Of a stretch of DNA of 64,000 bases, positions 12,769-26,300 are shown in pieces. The stretch comes from Brachycybe producta (taxonomy: Eukaryota; Arthropoda; Diplopoda; Playtdesmida; Andrognathidae): the NCBI GenBank assembly GCA_036925085.1, contig JAUPFP010000046.1, forward strand, positions 1,433,501 through 1,497,500, in the 5' to 3' direction. Below the pieces are notes generated by a model, which was not told the origin of the DNA, searched no databases, and saw only the letters and a list, made by a program, of their open reading frames with translations. The stretch's first letter is position 1; each line of letters starts with the position of its first letter. The translations under genes and the position numbers were made by a program.

Positions 12769-13162
12769 ATTTTGGTGTGAAAAATATCTCAATCGAATGA
12801 CAATTTTCATTATTTTCTGCAAAAAAACCCCTCCATTTTTCATTGTGAATAAACACATTCTTGTCCATTTATTATAATAGATGAAAAAATACAATTGAAC
12901 GAGGGAGAGAGAAAAACAGGCAACAAAAAAAAATAACATGTGTTGAAAGAAATACCATGATCATACAAAGACATGTTGTTGTATTTAAGACAGGTAGCAT
13001 TTTACATGTATATTATGTGCAAGAGAATATAGCTATTTCAGACAAATCAGCTATTTCTCTTAAAGCTAGCCTCTGTGTACACCCCTCCTTGTGAAGGCTA
13101 GTAACAAAAACATATTTCGTGTTATCCGATTTGTCGTGTTAAGGCGGTTGTCAAGTGTAAAA

Positions 13163-13368
13163 CATCCTTCAAACTCTTGATTTTATCCGCAAAATGAAAG
13201 AGAAACTTGAATGTATTTTAGAAACTAGAAGGGTAGCAGCTCAATCACTTAAGAGACTATTTTTATGATTGATATCTTTCAAAATAAAATTTTGATAGAC
13301 CAGTAATTAAAAAATATACTCTGCTTAAAATTGGATCATTTTCAAACAGTTCAATAAACCATCTTAAA
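13163..13368. mobile_element. MITE A, left half
   Basis: Starts in CAAACTCTTGATTTTATCCG, then GTATTTTAGAAACTAGAAGG, GATATCTTTCAAAATAAAAT and TCTGCTTAAAATTGGATCAT. It runs straight into the next copy, so its right half is missing or replaced. Confidence 0.7.
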
Positions 13369-13600
13369 TCGAAAGTATTTTAGAAACTAGAACGGCAGCT
13401 AAAATCATCTAATAAGTATTTTTATGTTGATATTTTGCAAAATAAATTTTAATCAACAAAAATTTACAAAATATCGTTTACATTATTAGATCATTTTAAA
13501 TATGAGTTAAAAAGTTTATTTTAAAAGATATCAACATGAAAATACTTTTAATTAATCGAGTTACCCTTCTAGTTTCTAAAACACTTTTAAAGTTTCTCTT
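13369..13600. mobile_element. MITE A, full copy
   Basis: GAAAGTATTTTAGAAACTAG to CTTCTAGTTTCTAAAACACT, with inner arms GATATTTTGCAAAATAAATT and TTTATTTTAAAAGATATCAA. Confidence 0.75.
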
Positions 13601-13621
13601 GTGATAAACTTTATAATAATT

Positions 13622-13848
13622 TCAGAATCAAAAATTAAGAAAAAATAGAAAGTGTTTTAGAAACTAGAAGAGTAGCACAATCACCCAATGCTATTTTCAA
13701 GTTAATATTTTTTGAAAAATTTTCGTCAAACTAACATAAGTTTATTTTGAAAAAATATCAACATGAAAATATCCTTAAATATCCTTAAGCTACCCTTCTA
13801 GTTTCTAAAATAATTTCTATTTTTTCTTAATTTTTGTTCAGACAGAGT
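13622..13848. mobile_element. MITE A, full copy
   Basis: Third in a row: AGTGTTTTAGAAACTAGAAG to CTACCCTTCTAGTTTCTAAA. Three adjacent copies suggest tandem or preferential self-insertion. Confidence 0.75.
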
Positions 13849-14082
13849 TTGAAAATTATCACGGTTATTGTCTTAGATGTGGAGGCTAGCTGCTTCACCT
13901 GATAGCTATTTTCTCTACGACAAGAATATTACGAATTAAGGGGAGGTAAGTTGAATAATATACAACAACCTGAATAACATGTGTATAGACTATGAATTTT
14001 GCAGGTTGTGGTCAAAACCTCCTCCTCTGATTGATAGTTCCCACCCCCCCTACCCCTTATAGAAAATTTCCCAATCAGATAC

Positions 14083-14100
14083 CCCCCCCCCCCCCCCCCA
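14083..14100. repeat. Poly-C tract
   Basis: Run of about 17-18 C. Similar poly-C/poly-G runs recur (12248, 14285, 41110, 42848, 43483, 58700) and stand out in AT-rich DNA. Confidence 0.9.
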
Positions 14101-14360
14101 CACTATACAGGGGAGGAGGTGGGGTGGAGAACCCACTAATAGAATGATTTTTTTTTTGCTCCTGAAGAAAACCCCCTGTTAAGGTCATCCATCATATTGG
14201 AGCCTAGAGTCCAATTCACAACACAATCTATGGTTATTGACATTTTAGGCTTAATAAAGACCAACCCAGCCCCCCTTCTACCCTCCCCCCCCCCCCTCCG
14301 CAATCAAGTCTCTGCCATCTTTTAAAATAGTAAAAATTCCATCAATAATTGTTATTCTGT

Positions 14361-15060
14361 CTTTCAGAAGAGCAAAATTAAAAGAATCCTGAAAGTATTT
14401 TAGAAACTAGAAGGGTAGCTCTAGCTCAATCACATATACCTCAGTTTCCACTACAAAAATTACATTAACTGCAGTTAAAATGTTAACCACAGTTAATTTT
14501 CTCGGGTGGAAACTCAACTGCATTGACACAAATGTGGTTAACCACAATATTGAATGGTTAAATATGGTCACATCCGGTGTTTTCAAATAAATTTAGCCTA
14601 CAAATAACATGGCGGATAGTGAGAGCCACACAATTTTTGACTGAATGAGGAATAATGCAAATTTCACAAAATGTACAACTGTTTAAGAGGAAGTGAAACC
14701 AAACAGGAAGTGACATAAAATCATTTAACCACAGTTAAAAGTGTCTTAAAAGTGGAAACACACGGAATTACCATTTCCATAGCTTGTCTGCAGTTAACTA
14801 TAACCTTGTTTATGTAACTGAAGTTAATTTTGGTAGTGGAAATGAGGTATTAAGGGTATTTTCATGTTAATATCTTACAAAATAAACCATTTATAGACGA
14901 AAATTACAAAATGTCATCTCCTTAAAAGTTGGGTTATTTTCATATTGACATAAAAAAGGTTGTTTAGGTAGTGAATATGAGCTAGCTACCCTTCTAGTTT
15001 CTAAAACACTTTTTAGTCTCTCTAGTCTTGAAAGACAGAATAACCAGAATTCAAAAAAAC
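14361..15060. mobile_element. MITE A copy split by a family C insertion
   Basis: Left part (CTGTCTTTCAGAAGAGCAAA, AGTATTTTAGAAACTAGAAG, AGCTCAATCACA) stops at 14438 and the family resumes at 14850 with TAAGGGTATTTTCATGTTAA through CTACCCTTCTAGTTTCTAAA and GACAGAATAACC. Family C is therefore younger than this A copy. Confidence 0.8.
14439..14847. mobile_element. MITE family C, copy 2 (full, TA-flanked)
   Basis: Ends CCTCAGTTTCCACTACAAAA and the complement, closing with GGTAGTGGAAATGAGG, flanked by TA at 14437-14438 and 14848-14849. It carries several AACCACAGTTAA / TTAACTGCAGTTAA palindromic motifs. No ORF. Confidence 0.8.
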
Positions 15061-16061
15061 AGCTGTTCATAAGAAAAACTTCAAATAAAAGATAGTTTAT
15101 TTTAAACGTTCCATAAATAGAAAAATGCGAGCTGCATTTGTTGGAATTCTAGAGTCCACTTGCGTATTCCAAGAGCATTAGTTTCTTCGGAGTTGGAATC
15201 TGTTGTGTTTTCTTCGGTTTAAAATTCGGTTTCAAATTCGACCTGAAACTGAAAGAGAAATATTTTTTAAAAAAAATGAGGTTATGAAATTATTATAATT
15301 CAAAAACATAAATTACATTTTAAAAGATAATTTCTTAATTTGTGTTAAATGTGTGAGAAATGCAACTTGTCATTAAAAATATTTTAAAAGTAACGTTGGA
15401 ACACGAAATATATTTTTTCGTGTTAAAAGAATTTGTTGTTATTCTGATAATGCATGTAACTATCTAATTTTGCGCTTAAAGCAAGAATTAAACAAGCGCC
15501 TTTTTTAGTATTAGTTATTTGGCGCCTTTTGCTATCAAGTCTTGCGGCGCCATGCAGAGAGAGCCTCCTCACTCGCCTTGCCAAGTTGCATTAGTTAGGG
15601 AACTTAACGCTGCCGCCGCCTCTGTTTCTAAGGAATCATAATTGAAAATATATTTCGTGTTATCCGTTCTGCAAGTGGAAAAGAGAAATGTTGATCTGAA
15701 ATAAAAATGATTGTGGAATTTCAAGTGTTAAAATATTAAGTCACGCCACCTATCGAATGGATAACAACAACAACAGTTTGTTTTTGTTTAAATGTTTGTT
15801 GTTTGCCTCAGGTTCTGTTTCAATTTGAACCAGCCATAAAATCAACAACATTTCAATAACTGACATTGTGAATAATAAACAATGTATATAACTAATGTTC
15901 CTCCCCCCCCCCTCTCTCTCTCTCTCTTTCTATCACATCAACGCTTTTTTTTAATGATGCCCTTTAGTTATAATCCTTGATTAAGATATGGACCAAATTC
16001 AAGAAGGAAACCCTTCACGCTTGAACCCTCCCTTAACGTGGTTTTTAAAGTGTAAACGCGC
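15061..16061. other. Gene-free stretch
   Basis: Nothing coding. Contains scattered GGCGCC-type motifs at 15496-15552, remnants of the GCGCCAAA repeat seen intact at 43213 and 56306, and a CT run at 15907-15928. Confidence 0.45.
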
Positions 16062-16360
16062 CTCTCGAACTCTTGATTTATTCTGTCTTTCAGGAATAAA
16101 ATGAAGAAACTTAAATGCGTTTTAGAAACTAGAAGGGTAGCTTAATTATTTAAGGGTATTTTTCATGTTTGATATCTTTTAAAATAAGTTTTGTATGTGA
16201 ATTTGCAATGTTCCAATTTTAATTTGTGTCTATAAAAAAATTGTATTTTGAAAGATATCATCAACCGTGAAAATGTCATTAAAGTGATTGAACTGCCCTT
16301 CTAGTTTCTAAGACACTTTCTGGTTTATCTTAATTCTGCTCTTCTGAAAAGACAGAAAAG
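16062..16360. mobile_element. MITE A, full copy
   Basis: Long version including the outermost arms: CTCGAACTCTTGATTTATTC and CTGTCTTTCAGG on the left, GAAAAGACAGAAAAG on the right, with GTTTTAGAAACTAGAAGGGT and its partner inside. Confidence 0.8.
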
Positions 16361-17391
16361 TTTTAAAATCAGTTAGCTGTTCAAGAAACCATCTTAATAG
16401 TGGAGTTGAGCTACCTCCACCATGTTTCTTTGAATCTTATTAAACACCCTGTATTTTTTTATAATATTGAATAATAAATGATTTCTGTTTGGCTGATTTA
16501 CCAACAATAAACAATAATAATAAAAAATAGAAAGATCAGATTGTTTAATTAGTTTGTTATTTTTTTATGGAATTGAAAGAATAAGTTTAATTAGAAGGAA
16601 GATTTTCTTCTTCTTCTTCTTCTATTGAGAGGAGGAGGGGTTCTCAAAAATAACAAAAATGTCGGCTTCTCTTCTTGTCTTCCATATTATGAGCCATAAA
16701 AATGGAAGATTTTTTTGATAGTTTTGTAAAACTGCGAAAATAAAGAAGCTTTCTCTCTCTCTTTCTGTCTATTCTAGCAGATTAATCTCAAATTGTTTTA
16801 TTGAGTTAGAAAAATGGGTGTGGTTTATATTTTAATAATAACACCTCCTAGCCTCCTCCTCAAATAATCACAACTAGTAAACCCGTCGTGCAACTTACAC
16901 AAAAGGAAAAGGGGCCATAAGTTGGTATACTGAGCTGTAGGCAAGGACAACTATAAAGGATATAGTAATTCTTGCTCTATGTATGTAGCAGGAGGTAAGA
17001 TTTTGAAGCAAAGAAGTGTACATACATGGCGTCTAAACACTACAATATGCACGGTATTTAGACGGCCATAATGGTTCACCCATATAATGTAAAGAAAATC
17101 CCAGCCTGTGCTTCAATACTTTTTCTTTAATGAGATTTTTTTATAATGAAAACGAATGGAGGGAGAGGATTTTTCTTAACTTTTTTTACGACTTTTGCGA
17201 TTTTTTCCAGGTGTTTTCTCTAGTGTTATGTCGAAGTTTGTTTTTTGTATAGGCGCAATTCAGATCCCCCCTACATCTATTAATATAGTAGATTATGACG
17301 ACTTTTGACCTCTTTATGGCCTTAGCACACAAACCACGTTTTGGTGGTCGATTTTGTAAAAAAATAGGTTGACTTTTTAGAACGTCTTAAC
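16361..17391. other. Gene-free stretch downstream of DDX31
   Basis: No ORF of interest. Carries an ACACCCTGTATT motif at 16444 (CAGGGTGT-type end), a TTC run near 16610 and the probable DDX31 3' UTR and poly(A) zone. Confidence 0.4.
17126..17131 (-). terminator. Possible poly(A) signal of DDX31
   Basis: ATTAAA on the minus strand, about 260 nt past the DDX31 stop. It is the common variant hexamer; no AATAAA is seen nearer to the stop. Confidence 0.25.
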
Positions 17392-20300
17392 TCACCTCAA
17401 TTGTCCTTTTCTTTCAGACGTTTTTTCGTCGTCGTTGTCCTTGAAATGAAGATTCGATGACATTGGTTTTGGCATTTGTTTTCTGAAAGTTCCCAATTGG
17501 GTCGGTCTCTCAAGAAGCCCCATACTCTTGGCCAAATGTCCCAGATGAAGTTCCTTAAACTGGAAGATGTACTTTAATAGTCCTGGGTAAGTGGCGTAGA
17601 AACGAACGTAGGATTGAAAAGCCTTTCGAGACGCTTCATGCAGTTCCGGTTCTTCTTTAACCGTTTTCTCACAAAGCAACTGAAGGCTGGTCGCTGCCTC
17701 TTCAGTACTTTGAACAACACTCTGGAAATAATCATTTGTTAAAATCTTATTTCGACTTTGGTGAAGAGGATTTTTAGAAACTGCAATAGTTGGTTGGTGT
17801 TCATGCTAAAAGTTTTTTTCAAAATATCTTTCCTGAAACGTCAATGGAAAAAACCAAAAAAACGGGTCCATTTTCAAACTGAACTTAGAAAATATTTATT
17901 TGTTAAGATATTGCCATAAAAAAACTTTTAGCATAATCTTTTACCATTCTAGTTTTGAAAACAATTTCTGTTTTTTTTTCATAATGTTTATAAAAAAATA
18001 CGCTTGACGTTTATGCGTCCAAATTTTACAAAAAAAACGTCTATGGAGCAAAGCATTAGCCACCGCAGTGGCGCCATTTGATGGGACAAACGCGAAATAA
18101 GTATCTATAAAGCCACCTTAATGACTAAAATTGTAAACGGAATTTTTTTTTGTAACTCTCACTGACACATTGAAAAGTGAGGGGCAGGTGGGCCGTGAGA
18201 GAGGGACGGGTTCCGGCCCTCAAAGGGTGATAGGAGGAGGAGGTGGTGGTGGTTCAATCCATGGTTCCGTTCGTTTTTTAATTGATTAGTTGTATAACAG
18301 TTATTTTTCAAGTGTAACCAACCACAACAACCAGAAAAAAAAAGACAATTGAACATGGTGTAAAAATTTCAAATTAAGAGAAAATGTGGAAAGTTACATA
18401 AATAATTTGTTGTAATTTCCTATTTAGTTGGAGGGGAGAGGAAGGAGGTAGGAGGCTATACAGTATGTCTCAGAACCAACGCTCAACTTTTATTATATCA
18501 AAGAATAAAAAAGAATGGCGCAAGCTAAATCGTTAATTTGGGGGGTTGGAAGATGTTAATTTGGTATCCGAGCACACTCGATACTCTTCTAAGTGTGTAA
18601 TCTAATTACTAGCTTCCACTTCCAAACCCTCGTCATAATGCGAGATGGAATTGTTGGAATCCTTCAATGACAGACTGGTTGGGAGCAGGGCTGTAACTGA
18701 CAAATTTTGCGTTCGAGAGGCACGAATAAGACTGGCGCGCCACCTATAGCATGTAGTAACTTTTCTGCGCCCTAATTACGAGCCTGCGATGTCTGAACTG
18801 GAAGCAGTAGATTGTGAGACATACTGTACAATAGTAAGCGTTATGGCTCATAATGTTAGCCAGGTGCAAAAGTAAAGGTTCAAAACCTCAAGGAAACTGG
18901 AGTCCACCAGGTGTTGTTCTAAATTTCCTATTTTTGTAGGACACAGATGGAAACAAAAAGTTAGGAGAGAGAAGGGATAAAAAAAACCCCTACAAAAATG
19001 GGAGAGTTTGTATAAATTAATGGCGTTAATGATTGCTCTTTTAAGCCATTATCTTGTCAAGAGGATAAAAAACAACTTTTAAAAAGTGGTTTTTATCAAT
19101 TGTCAAAACAAATTTTGGTTGTATCAAAATAATTGTGTTTGAAAAAATTTTTCTTCTCCCTCTTCTCACAAATAAACAAAGTTTAATGTTGTTTTTGATG
19201 TCCAAGTTGATTATATAATTCGGGTAACTACCTGAAGTTTTCCTTTCGCGTTTCGTTTACGACGACGAAGACTCTGAATACGAGGTAAAGCGCCGAGAAT
19301 ACTCTCCATCGTCATTTGTGTCAGACTTCAAAAAACAAGACAAAAGAAAAATTATCAAAATTAGAAAGCTAATTATAATTATAGAAGAATCAAAACTTGG
19401 ATAAGTTATTCCAAGTTCTCATTCTCCTTTATTAACATTCCACACATCGTTGCCCCTGATCATAGAAGGTATTCCTGTGTCACAATGTGCCCTTTTTGAA
19501 TTAGGGCTTTCCACTCCGCATATGGATCCCTATTGAATGGCCCAGAGTGATTATCGGGACCATGGAGTACCGGTCCCCAAAGATATCGAGGTCTACCTCG
19601 ACTCTGAAGTCGAGTGTGAAGTCGAATGAGACCCCGTGGCGTGCACCCTTTCCAAGATGGCGACCGCCAGCATGCTGCATGCTAACTCTTATTTTCGATC
19701 AAGTAAGAAAAATCCGTACATGATTTTCTTCTTGTCCAAATACTGGACGTAAGCTGATTCCGAAGGAAGGAGAAAGAGCAAACCGTTGCCCTCTAGTCCG
19801 ATACGAGCCGTACGACCAACACGATGGACGTATTCCTCTGCACTCGTCGGAGCGTTATACTGTATGATCCAGTGAACTTGAGGAAGGTCCAAACCTCGAG
19901 ATGCAACATCCTATATAATTTATCAACAATTAGAAGCTTACAAGTCAGCCATTTGCAAAATATGCAAATGAAATAGAATGTCTTATTTTGATGTACTGGA
20001 AACAGGGCTTTTAGGAATTAAACATCCTTGACTTACAGTACATAAAAGAACTCCAGCTTTGGCAGTACGAAATTCCTTAAAAACTTCAGTACGCTCCTAA
20101 AATAATAATTAGCAATAAAAAACCATTAATTAGATCGCTGGTTATTTTTTTGTTCTTAATTTAAATTCATTATTTTCTTTTAACAAGAAATTTAAGAATG
20201 GTCTCAGAGACACACAAATTAAGGGATTATAATTATGAGCATGTGTTGAGCCAGTTACTAATTTTGGACGTGTCTATAATTGGGTTTTAAGGTCATTTTC

Positions 20301-23300
20301 ATATTTTAATGGGTCCGGTGGGTTGTGGGTCTGATATTTTTCGTGGGCCTGGTATGTTTTGTGTACTTCAATTAGCCTTTTGGGCTTCATGAATCCGGTA
20401 GAATTTGCAGGCTTCCTCATGGGGTTTGCGGTTTTGTACACTTCATGGCCCTGGTGGGTTTTGTGGGCCTTGTGGACTTCGTGGGTTTTATGGGCCTTGT
20501 GCGTTTGGTGTGCGAGTAATATGATAGTTTTTAACAGTTTTTATAAAAATTACAAAAATAAATGTTGAGTAACCGACTTTTTTTTAAACGTATCTCATCA
20601 TTGAAATTAAAATTGCATATTTTTTATGATGATATTTTTTCTTTCAAAATAAACATTTTATTTTCACATTCATATTATAAGTGTTATAATATAGATATAA
20701 AAACAGATATCATCATCATCGTCATTTATAATGATAGAAAAATATTTTAATTCTGTATATTTCACTATTTCAGAAAAAAAAAGATGATTTAACAAATTTT
20801 AAAATTTCATTTTAAAATTTAATTCCATAAAAAGTGTTAATTAAGCTTTTCAAGATAAACATTTATAGAGGCTTATAATTAATGGATGTAAAAAAAAACC
20901 ACCGTAATTTTTGTTATTTACAAAATCAACTCCCCTGTAATTATTTCTAAAAAAAATAATTGTGGAAAAGAAAATTTGAAAAATGATGAATTATGAAAAA
21001 ATTGGTAAAAATATTTTGTAATTGGGACCACCCACTACCAACCACCACCCTTTGTGGTCTCACATTATGACTCAAGGTTTCTATTAAGTCAAGAGTAAAG
21101 AACAGGGGGGTCATCTGGGGTCACTTTTTATTATAGAAAACCGACTTACTTACTATGGGGTAGGTGGGTGGGGGCCCCTGCCCCTCTTCTCTCCTCTCCC
21201 TTAATTCTTTTTACCCCGTTCATTCGTTTTCACCTTAATGTTTTAATTTACGACATTTAAAGGAGTATTTAGGGGCAACCTTTTAAAAATCATTAGCAGT
21301 TATTTATCGTCAACAACAACTACAACAAAAAAGTTGTTCTGACTTAAAACTCCATTATTGCATATATTTAAAATAGATACCCCAAGTGACGTCATTCAAC
21401 ATTTTTTTTTTTTACCTCAAAGGCATTTTTTTATGATTTAATGTTCAAATTATATACACGAGAAAATTACACACCTTCTTCTCTATAGAGTAGAAGAAAG
21501 AAAAATATTCCTTGAGTTTCTCTTAACTTAAATCACCACTTTTAATTAACAACTAATTAATTCGTATACATTATAATGAATATAATATTAAAAAAAAGCT
21601 AAAAGGAGGGAGAGGAATTATACAGAGTGAGTTATAAATAAGAACGCGTAACAAAAAAATAACTAATAGACGACTAATAGAGCTTTATAAATTTAGCTCT
21701 GAATTTTGTATATTTAATTTTATTATAATTAGACGTAAATTCAGAGATGAAGTGATCACAAAACGTCAACTATAAACTTGGCATTATTATAATTAATTTA
21801 AATATTAATTAATAAAATTGATTTGTTTTAAAATTGGATTTATTAAATTTGTAAATTTTAATGAATTTTAAATTTTATTTTGCATCAATTTAATTAAAAA
21901 ATGAAGATGCTTTTTTAATGAACAGCTCATTTTTTTAATTTCAGAAGAGCAACACTAAAGAGAAATTAAAAAGTGTGTTAGAAACTAGAATGGTAGCTGA
22001 ATCACAGTAATGTTTTCATGTTTATGAAAATAAATTAAAATGTCTGCTTAAAGCTGGATCATTTTAAAAACTGGCATAAAAAGTCTTTTTTGAAAATTTT
22101 CAAATACGTCTATCAAACGTGAAATGACTCTTTAAGTTATTAAGTTACTACCCCTTCTAGTTTCTAAAACACTTCAGTTTCTATTAAATTTGCTTCTGAA
22201 AGACATAATAAAAAATAAGAAAAGCCTAATTACAAATAATGTAAATGAAATTTTTTCTAGAAATTTCATTAATTGATATTTTTAAACTGAAATTTTGCAA
22301 AACCAAAATCTCGTATACACTAATATCTAGTATACACCTGTTAATTTAAATGCATGTGTTCTACAGAGCCCCGTGAAGGACAAACAAACAATACGTCGAA
22401 TTCGATTTATATTCAGTTAATAATCTGAAAATATTGAGTTAATACTTAAATATAATTTATATAAACTAATTGACAAAATATTGATTTATTTATTACAATT
22501 TAAAATATTAATAATGTCAATTTTTATTTGGTTAAATGTGTCCTTAACTGGATTCCGTATAATTCACACCTAAACACATTTAATTTGAATTCATTTAACT
22601 CATGTGTGAGTACAAGGTATAAGCTGGTTACTAATTAATTTCATTTATAATTTTTCATTGTTTTTTTTTAACTCAGTCTGTAATTTGTTTTTTGTTTTTT
22701 GTTTTTTGTCTCAATTTGAAAAATTAAAAAAGTAGCCAGAAAACATTTAATAATTTATAAACCACTGAAAAAATGCATTTGAGGAAAATGTTCCTTGTGT
22801 TATTATTATTATTGTGTTTTTTCTCAAAGCCGCGTAATGTTTCTTAATTGTTAGGTTTTTAAGTCAAAAGAACTCAGCCAAAAATTTCTGCACACATTTT
22901 TTTTTATTAGTTTTGAAATTCCATTCTAAATGCCGGTTATAAAAATGAAGCTATGTATGATGATGATGATGATGATGATGGTGGTGGTGTAATTTCTAAA
23001 CATTTTATTATGTATTATGGTTCCTCATCTTTTTTTGGGAAGGGGGGGGGGGGGAATTGCTATTATGTTCCATATTAAAATTTTTAAAAAAGGTGTTGGA
23101 GGTCTATTCTAATTGTGAGGTCTTTTTTAAGTTAATAATTTTAATTCAAAAGTTAATGTTTGCATCAAGATAAATATTCAACTGGTGGCTCAAAACTAAT
23201 TTTCTAGTTGTGTTATTAAAAAAAAGTAGCCTTAAGGCCCTGTTTCCACTTGGTAAAAATTATAAAACGGTGCAATATCTATTACAGCCGTTTAAGAACC

Positions 23301-26300
23301 TGTATTTGAGTGCTTATTGCACTTTCAAATTACGTTTCGAAATTGTACTCAAAACAGAAGAATGTAAACGAAAACCGAAAACATACCATGTTAAGTGGCG
23401 ATCACATTCGCAATATTTAAAGCAAGAGTGTGACTGCAATGTGTCCTTGATTTCTTTGCAATTTTCAATGTGGTTAACATTTTTGCAAGAAACTGTGCAA
23501 GATTCACAGCAATATTTGTCTTATTTCTTGCACGGAATCTTGCGAGATCTGCTTTACACGGCTATACCGGATATTGCTTCATCGTAATCTGAGTTTTTTT
23601 TTTATTGTGTATTAATTGATATGCTGGCGCTATTTTCTTAAACTCACACATGCCGATCCTAGACAATAGGAGAAAAGCAATTCGATATGACATTACAAAC
23701 GTGGCCCCCATCTATTCACTATAATGGTTTGCTATATTAAGTTAGGTCAATTGAAGTGAGAAAACCTCTGTCGCACTACCACTTTAACTAAACCATAAAT
23801 TGTCGTTTTTCATCAATATTTTTACATTGAGATGATGGTATTTTCGAGCAAAGCTATAGTTAAATCTAATTAAAATGCATTAAGTTACCTGAAATGATAA
23901 ATAACTAAAGAAAATTCTAAAACAATACCTGACCAAAACCAAAAAAAAAGTACGTAACAATGTCGACCAGAATCACCCTCAAAAGTTGAAAACCAAATTC
24001 AACTTAGGTTGAAATTATTCAACTTTACTTTGAATCTAGTTTTTCTGGCGATTATTTGTGAATTTTCCAGTTTAAAAGGAATTTTCGTTCTCATTTTTGT
24101 CAAGTGGAAACAGAGCCTAAACAGTTTTTTTAAATATTAAAAACTAAAATAAATTTAAATATGATACCGGTTACTTTTCCTTGATGATATATTTAAAAAT
24201 AAACGATTAATGAAGTTTTATCTTAAAAAGCTGTTTATTTTCCAAAATTTGTCTATTTTGAAGAATTTAGCAACACTTTTGAAGATTGCTATTACTGTAC
24301 CATCTCTGTAGGGCCTTTACCGTACCACGCCGGCCCACCCTTACCCTCCATCCAACCTTTATTTACCCTCCAACCAACCAACAAACCCCCCTTTTTTGCA
24401 TTCTAATTATATCTTTCATACAAGAAAAAAGATAATATTCTAAAAACACTTTAATTAAATGTTAATTAAAATATCATAATTAGATATATATGTTGGAGGT
24501 AAGCTTTTTTCTTCTTCTTTCTTTTCATAAAATTATATTAAAAAAATACAAATTAAAATGCATTTACAAAGATTTTTCATTTCAAAGTATGAAATAAAAA
24601 GCGACAATTATTTTAATTTGTATCTTCCTTCTTTTTTTTATGATTTTAATTCTTTAAGAAACTTTTTTTTTGTTGATGATTTTGATAAGAAGTGAATTGA
24701 GAAGAAACACACAAAAAAAACTAGTAGCCGAGTTGAGGGTCATCAATGCATCATCATCATCATCATCATTTGATAACGACCCACCTAATTATCTGACAAG
24801 TTAATTGCTTACATAAAGGGTACCGTTTTTATACATACTGAAACATGAGAGAAAGAGAAATAACGTAAAAAAAGAAGAAGAAGGTATGTTGTGGCCTTAG
24901 GTGGTTGGTGTGGTGGCGTCAGTGGTACTAAGGGTACCACCACCTCCACCTAAGATTCTTCTTCTCGGTTAAAACGTTTTTCAGTCTCAATTAGCAACGC
25001 TGGCTTTTTTTGTGTGTCTCTCATGTTTCTGCTAATTCAAAACTTCATAAAGCCTTAATTAAAAATTTATTCATAATGCTAATCAATTGAAACAGTTGCT
25101 TAAAAAAATTCAAGAATGAAAACTTCGTACTTTTAACTTTTAAACCCTCTGAATAAGGTTTCAACTAAAAAAAAAAACTATTTGTTTTATTGGCTGTCTT
25201 TGAATGAGGATTTTCTCTGTTTTGAAACCGGGTTCAAGTTCGAAGTTTTCTACTTGAATTTGGACCGTTTAGTTTTGCTCTTAATTTTGCTCATCAGTTA
25301 ATTTGATAACGTATTTCGGTGGTTTTTATAAGTGTAAAACGGTGCCCCTTCAACTCTTCATTATTCTGTCTTTCAGGTGCAAAATGGAGAGAAACTTGAA
25401 TACGTTTTAGAAACTAGAAAGGGTAGCTCAATCACTTAAAGGTGTTTTCATGGTTGATATCTTTCAAAATAAGCTTTTTATGCGAGTTTTAAAAAGTGTA
25501 TTTTGAAAGATAACAACACGAAAATATCTGTTAAGTGATTGAACTACCCTTTCTAGTTTCTAAAACACATTTAAGTTTCTGTTAATTTTGCTGCCTTTAA
25601 ATTCTAGTTTTTAACAAATTTTTCTTTGCTTTTAAGAATTTCAATTGCAACAATGCAAAGTAAAAGGCTATCATCACTACTTCTTACTTAATTAGCCTCT
25701 ACTTAAGAAATGCTTCTTTAAGTACTTTAAAAAAAAACTAAACATGTTTTTTTGGTCATTTTTTTTTCTCCATTAGACAAGAAATTTTAACAAACTTAAT
25801 TAAGCAAAAAAGGGAAGATAAAGAGATAAAGAAAAAAATTGCGGTTGTCATTTCAACTTAAGGATTAAACTAAACACTTTTAAAGATAAGATTATTATTA
25901 TTTTTGTTGATGTTGTTTTTCTTACAACTAAGAGGGTTTTTTTTTCTCCTCCTATCTCCTACTTCTTTTTATGACAAATTAAAGACAGTAGCGAGCTACT
26001 TGTGACATCGAGAACGACCGCAACAAACACATTATGGGGTTTTAGGGTTTGAAATAATGTTTTTCCACTGAGGAGTTGTTTTAAATCTAAGGGAGGCTTG
26101 AGGAACTGAACAGGGGCGCGCACTTGAAGAAAAAACCGGCTCAGGGGAAATTATTTGTCCGGTCCTAGGGGGTAAGAAACTCTAAAAATGCCTAGAGTGA
26201 GCATAGTGAGAAAACGGTTTTTTTTATTAAATACGTCTGAAACCAGCAAAAAAAAATCACTTTTAATTTCTACAATATTTTTCTAGTTTCCATTCTTTTT

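Noticed and set aside
23210-23587. 125-codon ORF
   Set aside because: Lies across the end of an 880 bp inverted-repeat element and shows no transposase catalytic motif.
24752-24768. CAT runs and other trinucleotide runs as CRISPR or tandem gene arrays
   Set aside because: Short simple repeats only, in a eukaryotic genome.
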